This document shows positions 8,020 to 15,961 of a stretch of 64,000 bases of DNA, piece after piece; position 1 is the stretch's first letter; the number at the start of each line of letters is the position of its first letter. The position numbers were made by a program, and so were the translations under genes. Under the pieces are notes generated by a model. That model saw only the letters and a list, made by a program, of their open reading frames with translations. It did no database searches and was not told the origin of the DNA. The stretch spans positions 6,494-70,493 of the forward strand of contig CAZVIH010000022.1 of assembly GCA_964627755.1 (NCBI GenBank), in the 5' to 3' direction. Source of the DNA: B10-G9 sp964627755 (lineage in GTDB: Bacteria > Chloroflexota > Anaerolineae > Anaerolineales > UBA11858).

Positions 8020-8853
8020 GTGAATCGCTCACTCAAAACGAGCCTGGGTGCTCGGATCAGTCTGGTAGTTGTTATCGTAACGATCATTGCCTTGTTTGCG
8101 CCGATCATGGTGTCGGCCCAGGATATACCGACCGGCCTCGTCCAGACCGACGCGCTGAACGTCCGCTCCGGGGCAGGCCCGGCCTACCCGGTGGTGGCGA
8201 CGGTGCATTACGGTGATTACGTCTACCTGCTGGGGCGCGACAGCGCCAGCCTGTGGGTGTACGTCCGGTTGTTCGACAATGTCACCGAGGGATGGCTCAA
8301 TTCGAAATATATCCGCTCGACGGTGACGATCAGTTCGCTGCCGCAGATGGCCGATTATGAAGCCTCGGCGATTGTGCTGGCCTATACGCTCAATATCCGC
8401 TCCGGCCCCAGTTCGACTTACCCGATAGTCGGCACGGTCACCCAGTTGAATTTCGTGCAGATGCTTGAACGCGATACGAACGGCATCTGGGTGAAAATCC
8501 GCACCAATTCGGGCGTGATCGGCTGGGTACATTCCGGCTGGCTCTCACCGCTGTCGTCGATCAACGACCTGGCGGCGGCCCCGGTCGAAAGTCTCCCGGC
8601 GACGGAAGCCTATGTCCCGACGGCAACGGTGACGGCCTACGCGCTGAATGTCCGCACCGGCCCCGATATAGCCTACCCGCCGATTACGGTCATATATGCG
8701 GGTCACTATGTCACGCTGCTGGGGCGCGATACCTGGGGCGTGTGGGTCAAGATCAGGACGGCGTCGGGCACCGAGGGATGGGTGCATACCCACTGGATCA
8801 ATACTCATGGCACCGATGTGATGACCCTGCCCGACATGACGCCCACCTATTGA
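8020..8853 (+). CDS. secreted protein with three bacterial SH3 domains
   Basis: GTG start at 8020, with a G-rich ribosome site just upstream; 277 residues. A signal peptide (about residues 1-34, ending MVSAQD) precedes three SH3b repeats. Each has the family core L-N-V/I-R-x-G-P/A followed by G-D/Q-x-V-x-L-L-G-R-D and W-V-K-I-R, then G-W-V/L: about residues 43-100, 120-180 and 205-262. SH3b domains bind peptidoglycan peptides or act as cell-wall targeting modules. There is no attached catalytic domain, so it is probably an extracytoplasmic wall-binding or scaffold protein. Confidence 0.85.
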   Translation: MNRSLKTSLGARISLVVVIVTIIALFAPIMVSAQDIPTGLVQTDALNVRSGAGPAYPVVATVHYGDYVYLLGRDSASLWVYVRLFDNVTEGWLNSKYIRSTVTISSLPQMADYEASAIVLAYTLNIRSGPSSTYPIVGTVTQLNFVQMLERDTNGIWVKIRTNSGVIGWVHSGWLSPLSSINDLAAAPVESLPATEAYVPTATVTAYALNVRTGPDIAYPPITVIYAGHYVTLLGRDTWGVWVKIRTASGTEGWVHTHWINTHGTDVMTLPDMTPTY

Positions 8854-8975
8854 TCCCGGCATCGGGTGGGTGCGTTGTCGATCAACATGCAGCGATTCGG
8901 GTATGAAACCGGTTTGATCCCGGCGCGCTGTCCAGCATAATAACCATCGACAGTATTTCTATACGCCGCAGTGAA

Positions 8976-9013
8976 GCGGGCGCGGGTGCAGGGTTGTCCA
9001 CGCCCGCCTTTTT
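8976..9013 (+). terminator. probable terminator after the SH3-domain gene
   Basis: A 7-bp stem (gcgggcg/cgcccgc) with an 18-base loop is followed by CTTTTTG. It lies about 120 bases beyond the stop codon. The 327-base gap 8854-9180 holds no gene that I can support. Confidence 0.5.
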
Positions 9014-9189
9014 GTATCTATCGGCCACCTGGGTGATTCCCGTCTCCCCCAGATGGCCGATATTGATATCGGCCACCCGGCCCGGATCAAGTTAGCTCCC
9101 GCGCCTGATGTTCCAATGTTTGTTTAGAGTTATAGTTAAGTTTGAATTAACAGAACATAGGAATGGAATTATAGCGAGAGTTGATTATT

Positions 9190-9711
9190 ATGTACAAAGA
9201 AGATGTTACTCTACATGGTATGAAACCAACCGGACAATTAGAACTTGGGATCGATATTGACGACTTCCTGGCAATGGTCAGCCTGGGGGGGTACCGGCAC
9301 AGCGTGCAGCAGTTTCAGGTCGTTCCGAACAAGATGGAATCCTTTTGCGAGGGGATCAACTGGCGAGTTGTTCTATACCCCCACCTGCACAATGCTGTTG
9401 CACTTCCCCTTGAAATCCGGGGCGACTCGATTTTAGGAATCAAGACACCCACCTCACCCGATGTCGATATCGACCTGCAGGCCTGGGATGGGTACCGGCT
9501 TGGCGTCAGCCGGAAGCATCTCTGTTTGCGACCGACGGCTCACAAGCTGTATGTCTTCGATCTGGGCAGCACCAACGGCACCTATGTCAACGGTCTGCCG
9601 CTCGGAGGCAGCCAGGCACATGGCCTCGGTAACGGTGACGTGCTAACAATCGGCCAACTGCACATCACCGTCAGCCTGGTAGACAAGAACAAACAGGGGT
9701 TGGTTTCGTAG
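9190..9711 (+). CDS. FHA-domain protein (paralogue 1)
   Basis: 173 residues from ATG 9190; an in-frame TTG at 9181 is possible. The first half (to about residue 85) is an unrecognised domain with WRVVLYPHLH and LPLEIRGDSILG. The second half is a forkhead-associated domain: YRLGVSRKHLCLRP (the GxxSRxH phosphothreonine-binding loop), VFDLGSTNGTYVNG and GDVLTIGQLHITV. FHA domains bind phosphothreonine peptides made by Ser/Thr kinases; no such kinase is present in the window. Its closest relative here is the next gene, with which it shares the whole two-part layout. Confidence 0.85.
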   Translation: MYKEDVTLHGMKPTGQLELGIDIDDFLAMVSLGGYRHSVQQFQVVPNKMESFCEGINWRVVLYPHLHNAVALPLEIRGDSILGIKTPTSPDVDIDLQAWDGYRLGVSRKHLCLRPTAHKLYVFDLGSTNGTYVNGLPLGGSQAHGLGNGDVLTIGQLHITVSLVDKNKQGLVS

Positions 9712-9751
9712 GTATCGTTGCTATTTATTTTAGTGGTAGATTTCAGAAGGT

Positions 9752-9780
9752 CGAGGGTCGGCGCGGAGCCGCCCTCGTTT
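9752..9780 (+). terminator. terminator after FHA paralogue 1
   Basis: The stem cgaggg/ccctcg is extended by cggc/gccg with one unpaired base, and is followed by TTTCTTTTTCC. It separates the two FHA genes into independent transcripts. Confidence 0.65.
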
Positions 9781-9938
9781 CTTTTTCCTGTTATCGGCCA
9801 CCAGGCTGATATCCAGATCACCCACCCGGCGGTGAGAATTCGACCCTTAGCCTGATGTCCGGTCGGGTTGAACGGTTTAAGATTGAATATATTAGAACTG
9901 ATTGTATCTGTAAACCCGGATCACGGAGGGCCGTTCAA

Positions 9939-10439
9939 ATGATAATGAGAACCACCGAACACCTCGATACAACGCCTGATCTCCACCTTTGCGCGGCCAC
10001 GGCTGTTTCACTGGGCAGGCTGCCCGACCAGTCCGATTTTTGGGTGGTGCCGCGTGTCAGCCTGAACAGCCCGGAGGGGCTGTACTGGCGCATCGTTCTC
10101 AGCCCGCACCTTTCAGAACTGCCGCTGTTCCCGCTGGAGATTCGTGGGGACGTGGTGATGGGACTCCGCACCCCGGAAACCCCGGCGGTCGACATCGACC
10201 TGAAGAAGTGGAACGGCTACTACCTGGGGGTCAGCCGACGCCATCTCTGTTTCCGGCCTACCTGGAAGCGCCTCTATATCTTCGATCTGTCCAGCACCAA
10301 CGGGACGTATCTCAACGGGGTGCTGCTCGGACCCAGCCGGGCGCTGCCCCTGACCGATGGCGACGTGCTGACGCTGGGGCATCTGCATATCGGGGTGAGT
10401 CTGCTGGCGCGGCCCCATATGGATATGATGCCGCAGTAG
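9939..10439 (+). CDS. FHA-domain protein (paralogue 2)
   Basis: ATG 9939 is chosen because CGGAGGG lies just upstream; the frame is open further left without support. 166 residues. The same two-part build as its neighbour: an N-terminal region with YWRIVLSPHLSELPLFPLE, then an FHA domain with YYLGVSRRHLCFRP, IFDLSSTNGTYLNG and GDVLTLGHLHIGV. The intact G, SR, H and N residues indicate a functional phosphothreonine-binding site. The pair looks like a tandem duplication. Downstream lies tRNA-fMet. Confidence 0.85.
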   Translation: MIMRTTEHLDTTPDLHLCAATAVSLGRLPDQSDFWVVPRVSLNSPEGLYWRIVLSPHLSELPLFPLEIRGDVVMGLRTPETPAVDIDLKKWNGYYLGVSRRHLCFRPTWKRLYIFDLSSTNGTYLNGVLLGPSRALPLTDGDVLTLGHLHIGVSLLARPHMDMMPQ

Positions 10440-10506
10440 GCGGGCCAGATCAGAATGTTAAATTATTTGACAAGGGATACCGCGCCCGATATACTCTGAA
10501 ATCCAT

Positions 10507-10578
10507 TGCGGGGTAGAGCAGAGGCAGCTCGTCGGGCTCATAACCCGGAGGTCAGTGGTTCGAATCCACTCCCCGCTA
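10507..10578 (+). tRNA. initiator tRNA-fMet (CAT)
   Basis: The cloverleaf can be folded by eye. Acceptor tgcgggg/ccccgct has the first pair unmatched (U1-U72), the hallmark of bacterial initiator tRNA. The D stem is gagc/gctc. The anticodon stem ends in GGG/CCC around loop CTCATAA, again initiator-specific. The T arm is agtgg-ttcgaat-ccact, with discriminator A. The 3' CCA is not encoded (CTT follows). The D loop is short (7 bases). Confidence 0.93.
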
Positions 10579-10582
10579 CTTA

Positions 10583-10610
10583 AAAAAGACGCTCAACTGA
10601 GCGTCTTTTT
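10583..10610 (+). terminator. tRNA terminator, possibly bidirectional
   Basis: The stem gacgctc/gagcgtc is flanked by an A-run before and TTTTTGTT after. It sits 4 bases past the tRNA and ends just before the leftward DUF6790 pseudogene, so it may serve both directions. Confidence 0.85.
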
Positions 10611-10614
10611 GTTA

Positions 10615-11103
10615 TTAATTTTTCTCTCGCTTATAGCGGATAAATAGAATTATCAAAAATACTGGCAGTAGAAAATCCCAATAGACGATAATTCCGGTAT
10701 TACTGGGGGAAAAATTACCATGATTGAGCATATCCAGGATGTGTGTTAGTCCTGCACCCCACATAAAAGTAGATTTGGCTATGATAATCGGAAACCAGAA
10801 CGATTTGATCCAGAATTCCCAAAAACCTACGATACCTATGCCAATTGCAGCAAAAGCCAGTTCCATTTGAAAACCGCTGTTCAGGGGTCAGCCGATCCCG
10901 GAAGCAACTTCATCTGCGTAAATGATGTGCCCAAATAGGCTGCTGATAACGGAAAACCAGCCCGCCAGCCCAATGATGTAGATCCACAATGGATTCAGTC
11001 CTTTTTTACTGCGTTTGGCCAGGAGATGGGCCATGACAGAGATCAGAATAACCAGAATCTGGATGTAGATATTTAAACCTGATATTTCAAAAAAAACACT
11101 CAC
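10615..11103 (-). pseudogene. DUF6790 membrane protein interrupted by in-frame TGA
   Basis: Two open segments, 10888-11103 (71 codons) and 10615-10866 (83 codons), lie in the same frame. They are separated by one TGA at 10888-10890 followed by PLNSGFQ. Read through, the product is about 162 residues with four to five hydrophobic spans. It follows the DUF6790 layout: GHIIYADEVASGIG, a Trp expected where the TGA stands, then MELAFAAIGIGIVGF, WGAGLTHILDM and a closing transmembrane helix. A single TGG to TGA change would explain the interruption. Otherwise there is no frameshift, so the loss is recent, is a sequencing error, or is read through at low level. Confidence 0.75.
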
Positions 11104-11129
11104 TATTAGTTCTTGTTTTACTTATTTCA

Positions 11130-12077
11130 TCAGATGATTGGTCTGGGTAATAAGGCGGCCTGAGACACGATATCCGCAACAAGTTCTTCCTGGCGGTAAG
11201 CCATGATATGGATCCCGGCAACACCTTCAATATCCCGGATCTGCTCTATCAATTCAATACAGATCTTTTCCCCCTCTTCCTGTTGTTTTTCTTTAGTGGT
11301 CTTTTTTAAGCGATTGACTATCTTGTCAGGAATGACCACCCCGGGGACTTTTGAACGTAAAAATTCTGCCGCACCGGCTGATTTTAGCGGACCAATACCG
11401 GCCAGGATAAAAGCCTGTTTATCTAACCCTAAATCTCGTACCTGATGCATATATTCTCTGAACCGCGGAAGATCAAAACAATACTGGGTCTGGATGAATT
11501 GGGCTCCGGCGGCGATCTTTTTGGCTAGCCGTTGGGGCCGCCATTCATAAGGCGGTACAAAAGGATTGGCCGCGGCTCCCAGAAAGAAACAGGGCGGCGT
11601 AGTGATCTTGCGGCCGCTGAGGAATGTGGCCTGATCCCGCATGGTTCGGGCAGTACGCAAGAGCTGGATGGAATCGAAATCAAAGACACGCTTGGCTTCG
11701 GGTTGGTCCCCTGAGCTGACATCGTCGCCGGTCAAGCATAACACGTTCAGCACGCCCATGGCGGCCGCCCCCAGTATATCTCCCTGGATGGCTATCCGGT
11801 TTCGATCTCTACATGTAACTTGATAGACAGGTTCATACCCGGCTCTGGTTAAGAGAGCGCACATGGCTACGCTGGATATGTGGCAGTTGGCCCCGGAGGC
11901 GTCCACGGCATTGATACCATCACAAACTTCTGCCAGAACCCCGGCAGCCCGGTAGACATCCTCGGGATCTGCGCTGTCAGGCGGGTTCAGCTCTGCGGTA
12001 ACCGCAAAATGACCTGCTCTTAATATTTCTTCCAGACGGCTGCAAGAGGGATTGAATTCTTTAGTCACGAGGTCCAT
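11130..12077 (-). CDS. metF: methylenetetrahydrofolate reductase, MetF
   Basis: 315 residues with the MTHFR TIM-barrel pattern: AVTAELNPPDSADP (catalytic Glu strand), DGINAVDASGANCHISS, VLCLTGDD (flavin/folate site), FFLGAAANPF and GAQFIQTQYCFD. It catalyses reduction of methylene- to methyl-tetrahydrofolate, for methionine synthesis or the methyl branch of the Wood-Ljungdahl pathway. The start (ATG 12077) overlaps the end of the upstream metV-type gene by 17 bases, so translation is coupled. It has no C-terminal extension, consistent with a partner-dependent MetF. Confidence 0.92.
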   Translation of the reverse strand: MDLVTKEFNPSCSRLEEILRAGHFAVTAELNPPDSADPEDVYRAAGVLAEVCDGINAVDASGANCHISSVAMCALLTRAGYEPVYQVTCRDRNRIAIQGDILGAAAMGVLNVLCLTGDDVSSGDQPEAKRVFDFDSIQLLRTARTMRDQATFLSGRKITTPPCFFLGAAANPFVPPYEWRPQRLAKKIAAGAQFIQTQYCFDLPRFREYMHQVRDLGLDKQAFILAGIGPLKSAGAAEFLRSKVPGVVIPDKIVNRLKKTTKEKQQEEGEKICIELIEQIRDIEGVAGIHIMAYRQEELVADIVSQAALLPRPII

Positions 12078-12576
12078 CCTTGATGAAATTTACCGGGATG
12101 TCCTTGGTGTCTCCCCAACCCTTTGGTATTTTTGTGTCAATGCCATGGAACATATTGATCCAGGACGATGAGCCTTTAAGTTGATTGTTCATGGGGGGCT
12201 GCAGAGAAGCGAACTGATGTCCATATAAGGGCATTTTCAAAGATCGATGATAAGCTTCCACCCAAACACACACCATCTCGGGCTTTACTTCGCAATTTCC
12301 ATTTGAGCGCACACCACCGCAAGGACCGTTTCTCAGGTGTTTAGGGCAGTTAAGGGGGCAGGTCATCCCGGTGCTGTGCAGGATACATTGACCGCACATT
12401 TTGCAATTGAAAACTGCACCCTTACCAAGCTTTTCGACAGCGATCACCAGCGGTTCACTGAAACCACCGGGTTTGAACCACTTTTTCAGCGGTGATAATC
12501 CTTCTTCAAGGAGATCGTATAGGATTTCTAGGAAATGGGGAAATTGCTGCAGCCATCGAAACATAAACACACTCAA
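12061..12576 (-). CDS. metV: MetV-like methylenetetrahydrofolate reductase C-terminal protein
   Basis: 171 residues containing the Cys-rich signature CKMCGQCILHSTGMTCPLNC and NGPCGGVRSNGNCEV at about residues 58-94. This is the zinc- or iron-sulfur-binding domain named MTHFR C-terminal. In acetogens and related bacteria MetV pairs with MetF and links it to electron donors. Overlap with metF supports a MetVF complex. No other Wood-Ljungdahl genes are in the window, so whether it serves methionine synthesis or C1 catabolism cannot be told. Confidence 0.85.
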   Translation of the reverse strand: MSVFMFRWLQQFPHFLEILYDLLEEGLSPLKKWFKPGGFSEPLVIAVEKLGKGAVFNCKMCGQCILHSTGMTCPLNCPKHLRNGPCGGVRSNGNCEVKPEMVCVWVEAYHRSLKMPLYGHQFASLQPPMNNQLKGSSSWINMFHGIDTKIPKGWGDTKDIPVNFIKDGPRD

Positions 12577-12797
12577 CCTTTAAGAATGAATAAGAATCCC
12601 ACAAACTGGATGGGGGATGCAAATCTGTTATTTTTTATTTCTAACTATACCAGATGTTTTATGTGGTTGGACTGCCCCCATTAACCGGGAAAACTTTCTG
12701 GGTTGTTGCTGTTTTATGAATTTGTAGAAATTTTAATATTTTTTTAATTTTCTATTTATGTAGTTTTAACATTACTATCATATATTTTTACTAGACG

Positions 12798-12816
12798 ATT
12801 TACATCACTTGTAAAT
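12798..12816. promoter_or_regulatory. palindrome in hsp20 leader
   Basis: Perfect arms atttaca/tgtaaat with a 5-base spacer end 3 bases before the AAAGGAGG ribosome site of the first hsp20 gene. It is either an operator or a small 5' stem. It does not match the CIRCE element. The 257-base gap 12577-12833 is otherwise A+T-rich and without genes. Confidence 0.4.
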
Positions 12817-12833
12817 AAAAGGAGGTACATGCT

Positions 12834-13271
12834 ATGTATAGAAGAATGCGAATGCCAACACTATGGCGTGAAATGGATCAGCTCCAGCGGGAGATGAACC
12901 GCCTCATGGAATCATCTCTTCGCCCCGGCTCATTTTCGCCTGCAGGTTTTCCGGCAGTGAATATCTGGGCCAGTGAAGATCGACAAGTGGTAACTGCGGA
13001 GCTTCCCGGGTTGAAAGCTAGTGATATTGATATTAACATCACAGCTGACCAGCTGGTCCTAACTGGCACCAGGACCAAAGAGGAGATCAAGGGGGAGACC
13101 CAACTTCACAGGAATGAACGCAGTTTTGGAAAATTCACCCGCTCCATACAGTTGCCATTCATGGTAGATACCAATCAAGTTGAAGCAACGATCAAAGATG
13201 GGATTCTGGAGATCTCTCTGGTTAGGGCCGAATCGGATAAACCCAGGAAGATATCGGTAAAAACAGCCTGA
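12834..13271 (+). CDS. Hsp20/alpha-crystallin small heat-shock protein 1
   Basis: 145 residues, ribosome site AAAGGAGG. The N-terminal arm (about 1-40) is followed by an alpha-crystallin domain: PAVNIWASEDRQVVTAELPGL, LTGTRTKEE, HRNERSFGKFTRSIQLP and a closing I-K-D-G-I-L-E-I-S-L. The C-terminal tail has the IxV motif (KISVKT). It is an ATP-independent holdase that keeps unfolded proteins soluble. A second, diverged hsp20 lies 34 bases downstream, so they are an operon. Confidence 0.93.
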   Translation: MYRRMRMPTLWREMDQLQREMNRLMESSLRPGSFSPAGFPAVNIWASEDRQVVTAELPGLKASDIDINITADQLVLTGTRTKEEIKGETQLHRNERSFGKFTRSIQLPFMVDTNQVEATIKDGILEISLVRAESDKPRKISVKTA

Positions 13272-13305
13272 TTGGGTGTTATTGATCGATAAGGAGGATA
13301 CGATT

Positions 13306-13719
13306 ATGACAAAAAAAGAACAGAAAGAGATACAGGTAACTGACCAGGAAATGGCAAAAGTGGAAGATCAAGAGCGCACCCGGGAGCGGAGGGTTTTCAT
13401 TCCGAAAACTGATATATATGAGACCGAAAAGGCAATCGTTCTGATCGCTGATCTTCCCGGTGTAGATCCGGGGTCTGTGGATATTACTCTTGAAAAGAAC
13501 ATCCTCACCATTGATGGGTATGCCAACCTCGGAGAACAGCCCGGATTATCTATCAACTACAGTGAGTACATGCCAGGCGATTTCCACAGGGAGTTCCGCC
13601 TGACAGAAGAGATTAACCGGGATAAGATTGAGGCCAGTGTTTCAAATGGTATTCTGAATTTGACTTTACCCAAGGCCGAAGAAGCTCAGGTGAAGAAGAT
13701 ACCGATAAAAACTGGTTAA
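13306..13719 (+). CDS. Hsp20/alpha-crystallin small heat-shock protein 2
   Basis: 137 residues from the ATG after AAGGAGG; the frame begins earlier at a GTG without support. A charged N-terminal arm (TKKEQKEIQV, then EDQERTRERR) replaces the usual hydrophobic one. The alpha-crystallin core is P-K-T-D-I-Y-E-T, LIADLPGVDPGSVDITLEKN, FHREFRLTEEINRDKIEA and NGILNLTLPKAE, with the tail motif IPI. It is probably a second subunit type that co-assembles with the first. A terminator follows. Confidence 0.92.
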   Translation: MTKKEQKEIQVTDQEMAKVEDQERTRERRVFIPKTDIYETEKAIVLIADLPGVDPGSVDITLEKNILTIDGYANLGEQPGLSINYSEYMPGDFHREFRLTEEINRDKIEASVSNGILNLTLPKAEEAQVKKIPIKTG

Positions 13720-13732
13720 AAAGAGTACAAGG

Positions 13733-13758
13733 GCGCCCGAAATCAACGGGCGCTCTTT
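13733..13758. terminator. terminator between hsp20 operon and exporter operon
   Basis: The stem gcgcccg/cgggcgc has a 7-base loop and is followed by TCTTTAT. It lies between convergent operons and could also act on the leftward transcript. Confidence 0.7.
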
Positions 13759-13774
13759 ATTTAACGTTACTGTA

Positions 13775-14890
13775 TTATCCCAGGTTTCGTATTTTTTTGG
13801 CTGCAAAGAAACTACCAAATAAGATCGCTATACCAGCAAAACCAGCCAGTTTTCCAAGCACAGAATAAAAATCTAATGGCCAGGTATGAAATAGTACCAG
13901 GTCGCGGATAGGATCTACAGCATATGTATTGGGGAAGAGCCAGGCAATCCAGGTGACAGCGTCCTGATTGGCTCGGACCATCGACAGACCTCCCCCGATA
14001 AAAAAGATGATCATTGCCCCCAGCACAGAACCTACTGCTCCGGCCATATAGTTCCTGGCGATCAACCCGATGGCCAAAGCTATCTGGATCCAGAATATCC
14101 CAACCAAACCAGTCAGAAGCCAGACTGCGGCGAGATAACCCCCGGGCCAAAATCCCAACCAGAGCCGAATGATCACCAGAAATAGGGTTCCGGTGATCAG
14201 CCCAAACATAGTGGCCAATACAGTCTTTGGTACCAATACCCAGGCTAGTGAACGCGGGGAAAGGCCCATTTCTAGGATGATCTTGCCCATCTGAGCTTTA
14301 TAGGTCAGGATGAACATGTTGAAGACTCCCCCTAATGTAACCGAAAGAAGCACGATCCCGATGGATATGATCGAGACCCAATCTACCATTTCCGGGAGAG
14401 GATATTGTTCGGCCCTTTCCAATGGCGGGCCAGGTATACCGATCTTTTGGTAAAAAGCCCAGATTATCTCGGCTGAGTAGATGCGGTGATTCTTGGCCCG
14501 GTCATCGTTATAGTTCATAAAATGCATTTCAATTTCTGGGTTTTTTCCGAGGCTGATCCTTTCAGAAAAATCTTCCGGGATGATCCAGATGCCTTCAATG
14601 CGGTATTCCTGGAAGGCTTTCCAGGCCTGGCTTTCTGATAAGGGCCTGACCTCGTAATAGGGTTGATTATCCAGAGGTGAGATCACGCCATCAAAAGTAT
14701 CAATCAGTGTTTGTCCGTATTGGCCCTGGTCATTATTGACCACTGCAATCGGGAAGGATAAACGACCGCCAAATAACAAGGCAAAAGCGATCAATATAAA
14801 GAGGCAGGGGATAATACCGCCCATGGCAGTGATGGGGTCGTGTCTCCAGACGTTAAACTCTGTTTTGAATAAAATCCATAAACGCCGCAT
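13775..14890 (-). CDS. ABC-2 type transporter permease (YhgE/YhiN-like layout), distal
   Basis: 371 residues. One N-terminal transmembrane helix (GGIIPCLFILIAFALLFGG), a large extracytoplasmic domain (about 45-165), then five C-terminal helices in the ABC-2 pattern, including the conserved Y-A-V-D-P-I-R-D-L segment before the last span. It is the last gene of a four-gene leftward operon and starts 3 bases after the preceding permease. Together the two permeases and the ATPase make a drug- or lipid-type exporter. The substrate is unknown; the TetR regulator in front suggests inducible efflux. Confidence 0.85.
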   Translation of the reverse strand: MRRLWILFKTEFNVWRHDPITAMGGIIPCLFILIAFALLFGGRLSFPIAVVNNDQGQYGQTLIDTFDGVISPLDNQPYYEVRPLSESQAWKAFQEYRIEGIWIIPEDFSERISLGKNPEIEMHFMNYNDDRAKNHRIYSAEIIWAFYQKIGIPGPPLERAEQYPLPEMVDWVSIISIGIVLLSVTLGGVFNMFILTYKAQMGKIILEMGLSPRSLAWVLVPKTVLATMFGLITGTLFLVIIRLWLGFWPGGYLAAVWLLTGLVGIFWIQIALAIGLIARNYMAGAVGSVLGAMIIFFIGGGLSMVRANQDAVTWIAWLFPNTYAVDPIRDLVLFHTWPLDFYSVLGKLAGFAGIAILFGSFFAAKKIRNLG

Positions 14891-14893
14891 AGG

Positions 14894-15958
14894 TCACCTT
14901 TCTTTTGCCAGCACCCGATCTTTATAAACAAGGATTACTACAATTAGAAGGGTAATGGTGTACCCGGACAGCTGCAGTTTCGCTCCCAGGGGATGGGCTG
15001 CAACCTGTTTGCTGAAATAAAAGTAAGGAAATAACATCTCTATTACCGGAGTGTTAGGGATCAATCGGCTGATTTTCTCGAAAAGAGGTGAAAACCCTGC
15101 CGCAAGTCCAAAACCGCTACCGATCAACCAGAATGCAAAAGCGCTGGCAAGGGCTATTAAAAATGATGGCAGGGAGCTTTGTGTGATCATTCCTGCGATC
15201 AGGCCAATACATGAGGCTATCAGAATGAGTGGCATCAGGATTGCGAGGACGGCTAGAAATGAGCTTGACCAGACTCCAGTGATCAGTCCCAAGGCCACAT
15301 AAAGAATAACTACAGCTGTCAGGGCTGTGATCATCAGGCGGGTGAGTTTAGCAGTCAGGATCGCTAAGAAAGAGGTAGGGCTGAGCCGATAAGCCAGGAT
15401 GGTGCCGCTCTCAAATTCCTGGGCCATGACATATCCACCGATCATGGCTGCGGCCAAATACGCTGCCAGCGGGATCATGGCCATGCCAAAATATACCGTA
15501 TAGGGAATATCATTCGGGAGCCAGGGGTATTCCTGAACGGTTATGCCCTGATCTCCCAGTTCGTTATTCCAGAGGACCAGCAGGGCAGCGGTCAGGCGGT
15601 TGCGCAGGTTCTTGACCAGGTTGCTGTCAATATAGCCATAACGCTGGAGCGCTGTTGGTTTTCCATCGACTTCAATGATCTCAATAACCTGACGGTGACC
15701 TGGGGATGCCTCCTCCACCAGGATGGGTTCTATATAATCAGGGCCAATGGGTGATCCCACCTCTTTTGCAGCGGCTATAAAATCATTCCCGATCGCAGAA
15801 GCGGGATTCACGATCCTCATTTCGAAGGTGGGCACAACCATGATTGTCGACATCAAAATATACATTAGCGTGGGCTGGATGATCGCTATCAGGTGCACAA
15901 TTGGCGCTGTTAGGAAGAGTTTAAATTCGTTTTGAAGAAGCAGAAAAAATCTTCTCAT
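14894..15958 (-). CDS. ABC-2 type transporter permease, proximal
   Basis: 354 residues. An N-terminal span (IVHLIAIIQPTLMYILMSTI), a soluble loop of roughly 150 residues, then five spans with the ABC-2 signature region (MAQEFESGTILAYRLSPTS, the E-x-G-T coupling helix). It is the partner of the following permease, presumably forming a heterodimer with the ATPase encoded just upstream. Gene spacing of 3 bases on either side indicates one transcript. Confidence 0.87.
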   Translation of the reverse strand: MRRFFLLLQNEFKLFLTAPIVHLIAIIQPTLMYILMSTIMVVPTFEMRIVNPASAIGNDFIAAAKEVGSPIGPDYIEPILVEEASPGHRQVIEIIEVDGKPTALQRYGYIDSNLVKNLRNRLTAALLVLWNNELGDQGITVQEYPWLPNDIPYTVYFGMAMIPLAAYLAAAMIGGYVMAQEFESGTILAYRLSPTSFLAILTAKLTRLMITALTAVVILYVALGLITGVWSSSFLAVLAILMPLILIASCIGLIAGMITQSSLPSFLIALASAFAFWLIGSGFGLAAGFSPLFEKISRLIPNTPVIEMLFPYFYFSKQVAAHPLGAKLQLSGYTITLLIVVILVYKDRVLAKER

Positions 15959-15961
15959 AGT

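Larger units (their letters stand above)
9019..9802. repeat. three copies of an 11-base intergenic word
   Basis: The word tatcggccacc occurs at 9019-9029, 9067-9077 and 9792-9802. In two cases it follows directly on the T-run of a terminator, and it continues similarly (tGGGTGAT versus aGGCTGAT). It looks like a duplicated 3' flank accompanying the SH3 and first FHA genes, in line with local tandem duplication. Confidence 0.4.

Noticed and set aside
10507..10578. tRNA-fMet as proven attachment site of an integrated element
   Set aside because: No second copy of the tRNA 3' end and no integrase gene are visible, so only the change in composition is reported.
10888..10890. TGA as selenocysteine codon in the DUF6790 gene
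   Set aside because: The family has Trp there, no convincing SECIS-like stem follows and no Sec genes are in view.
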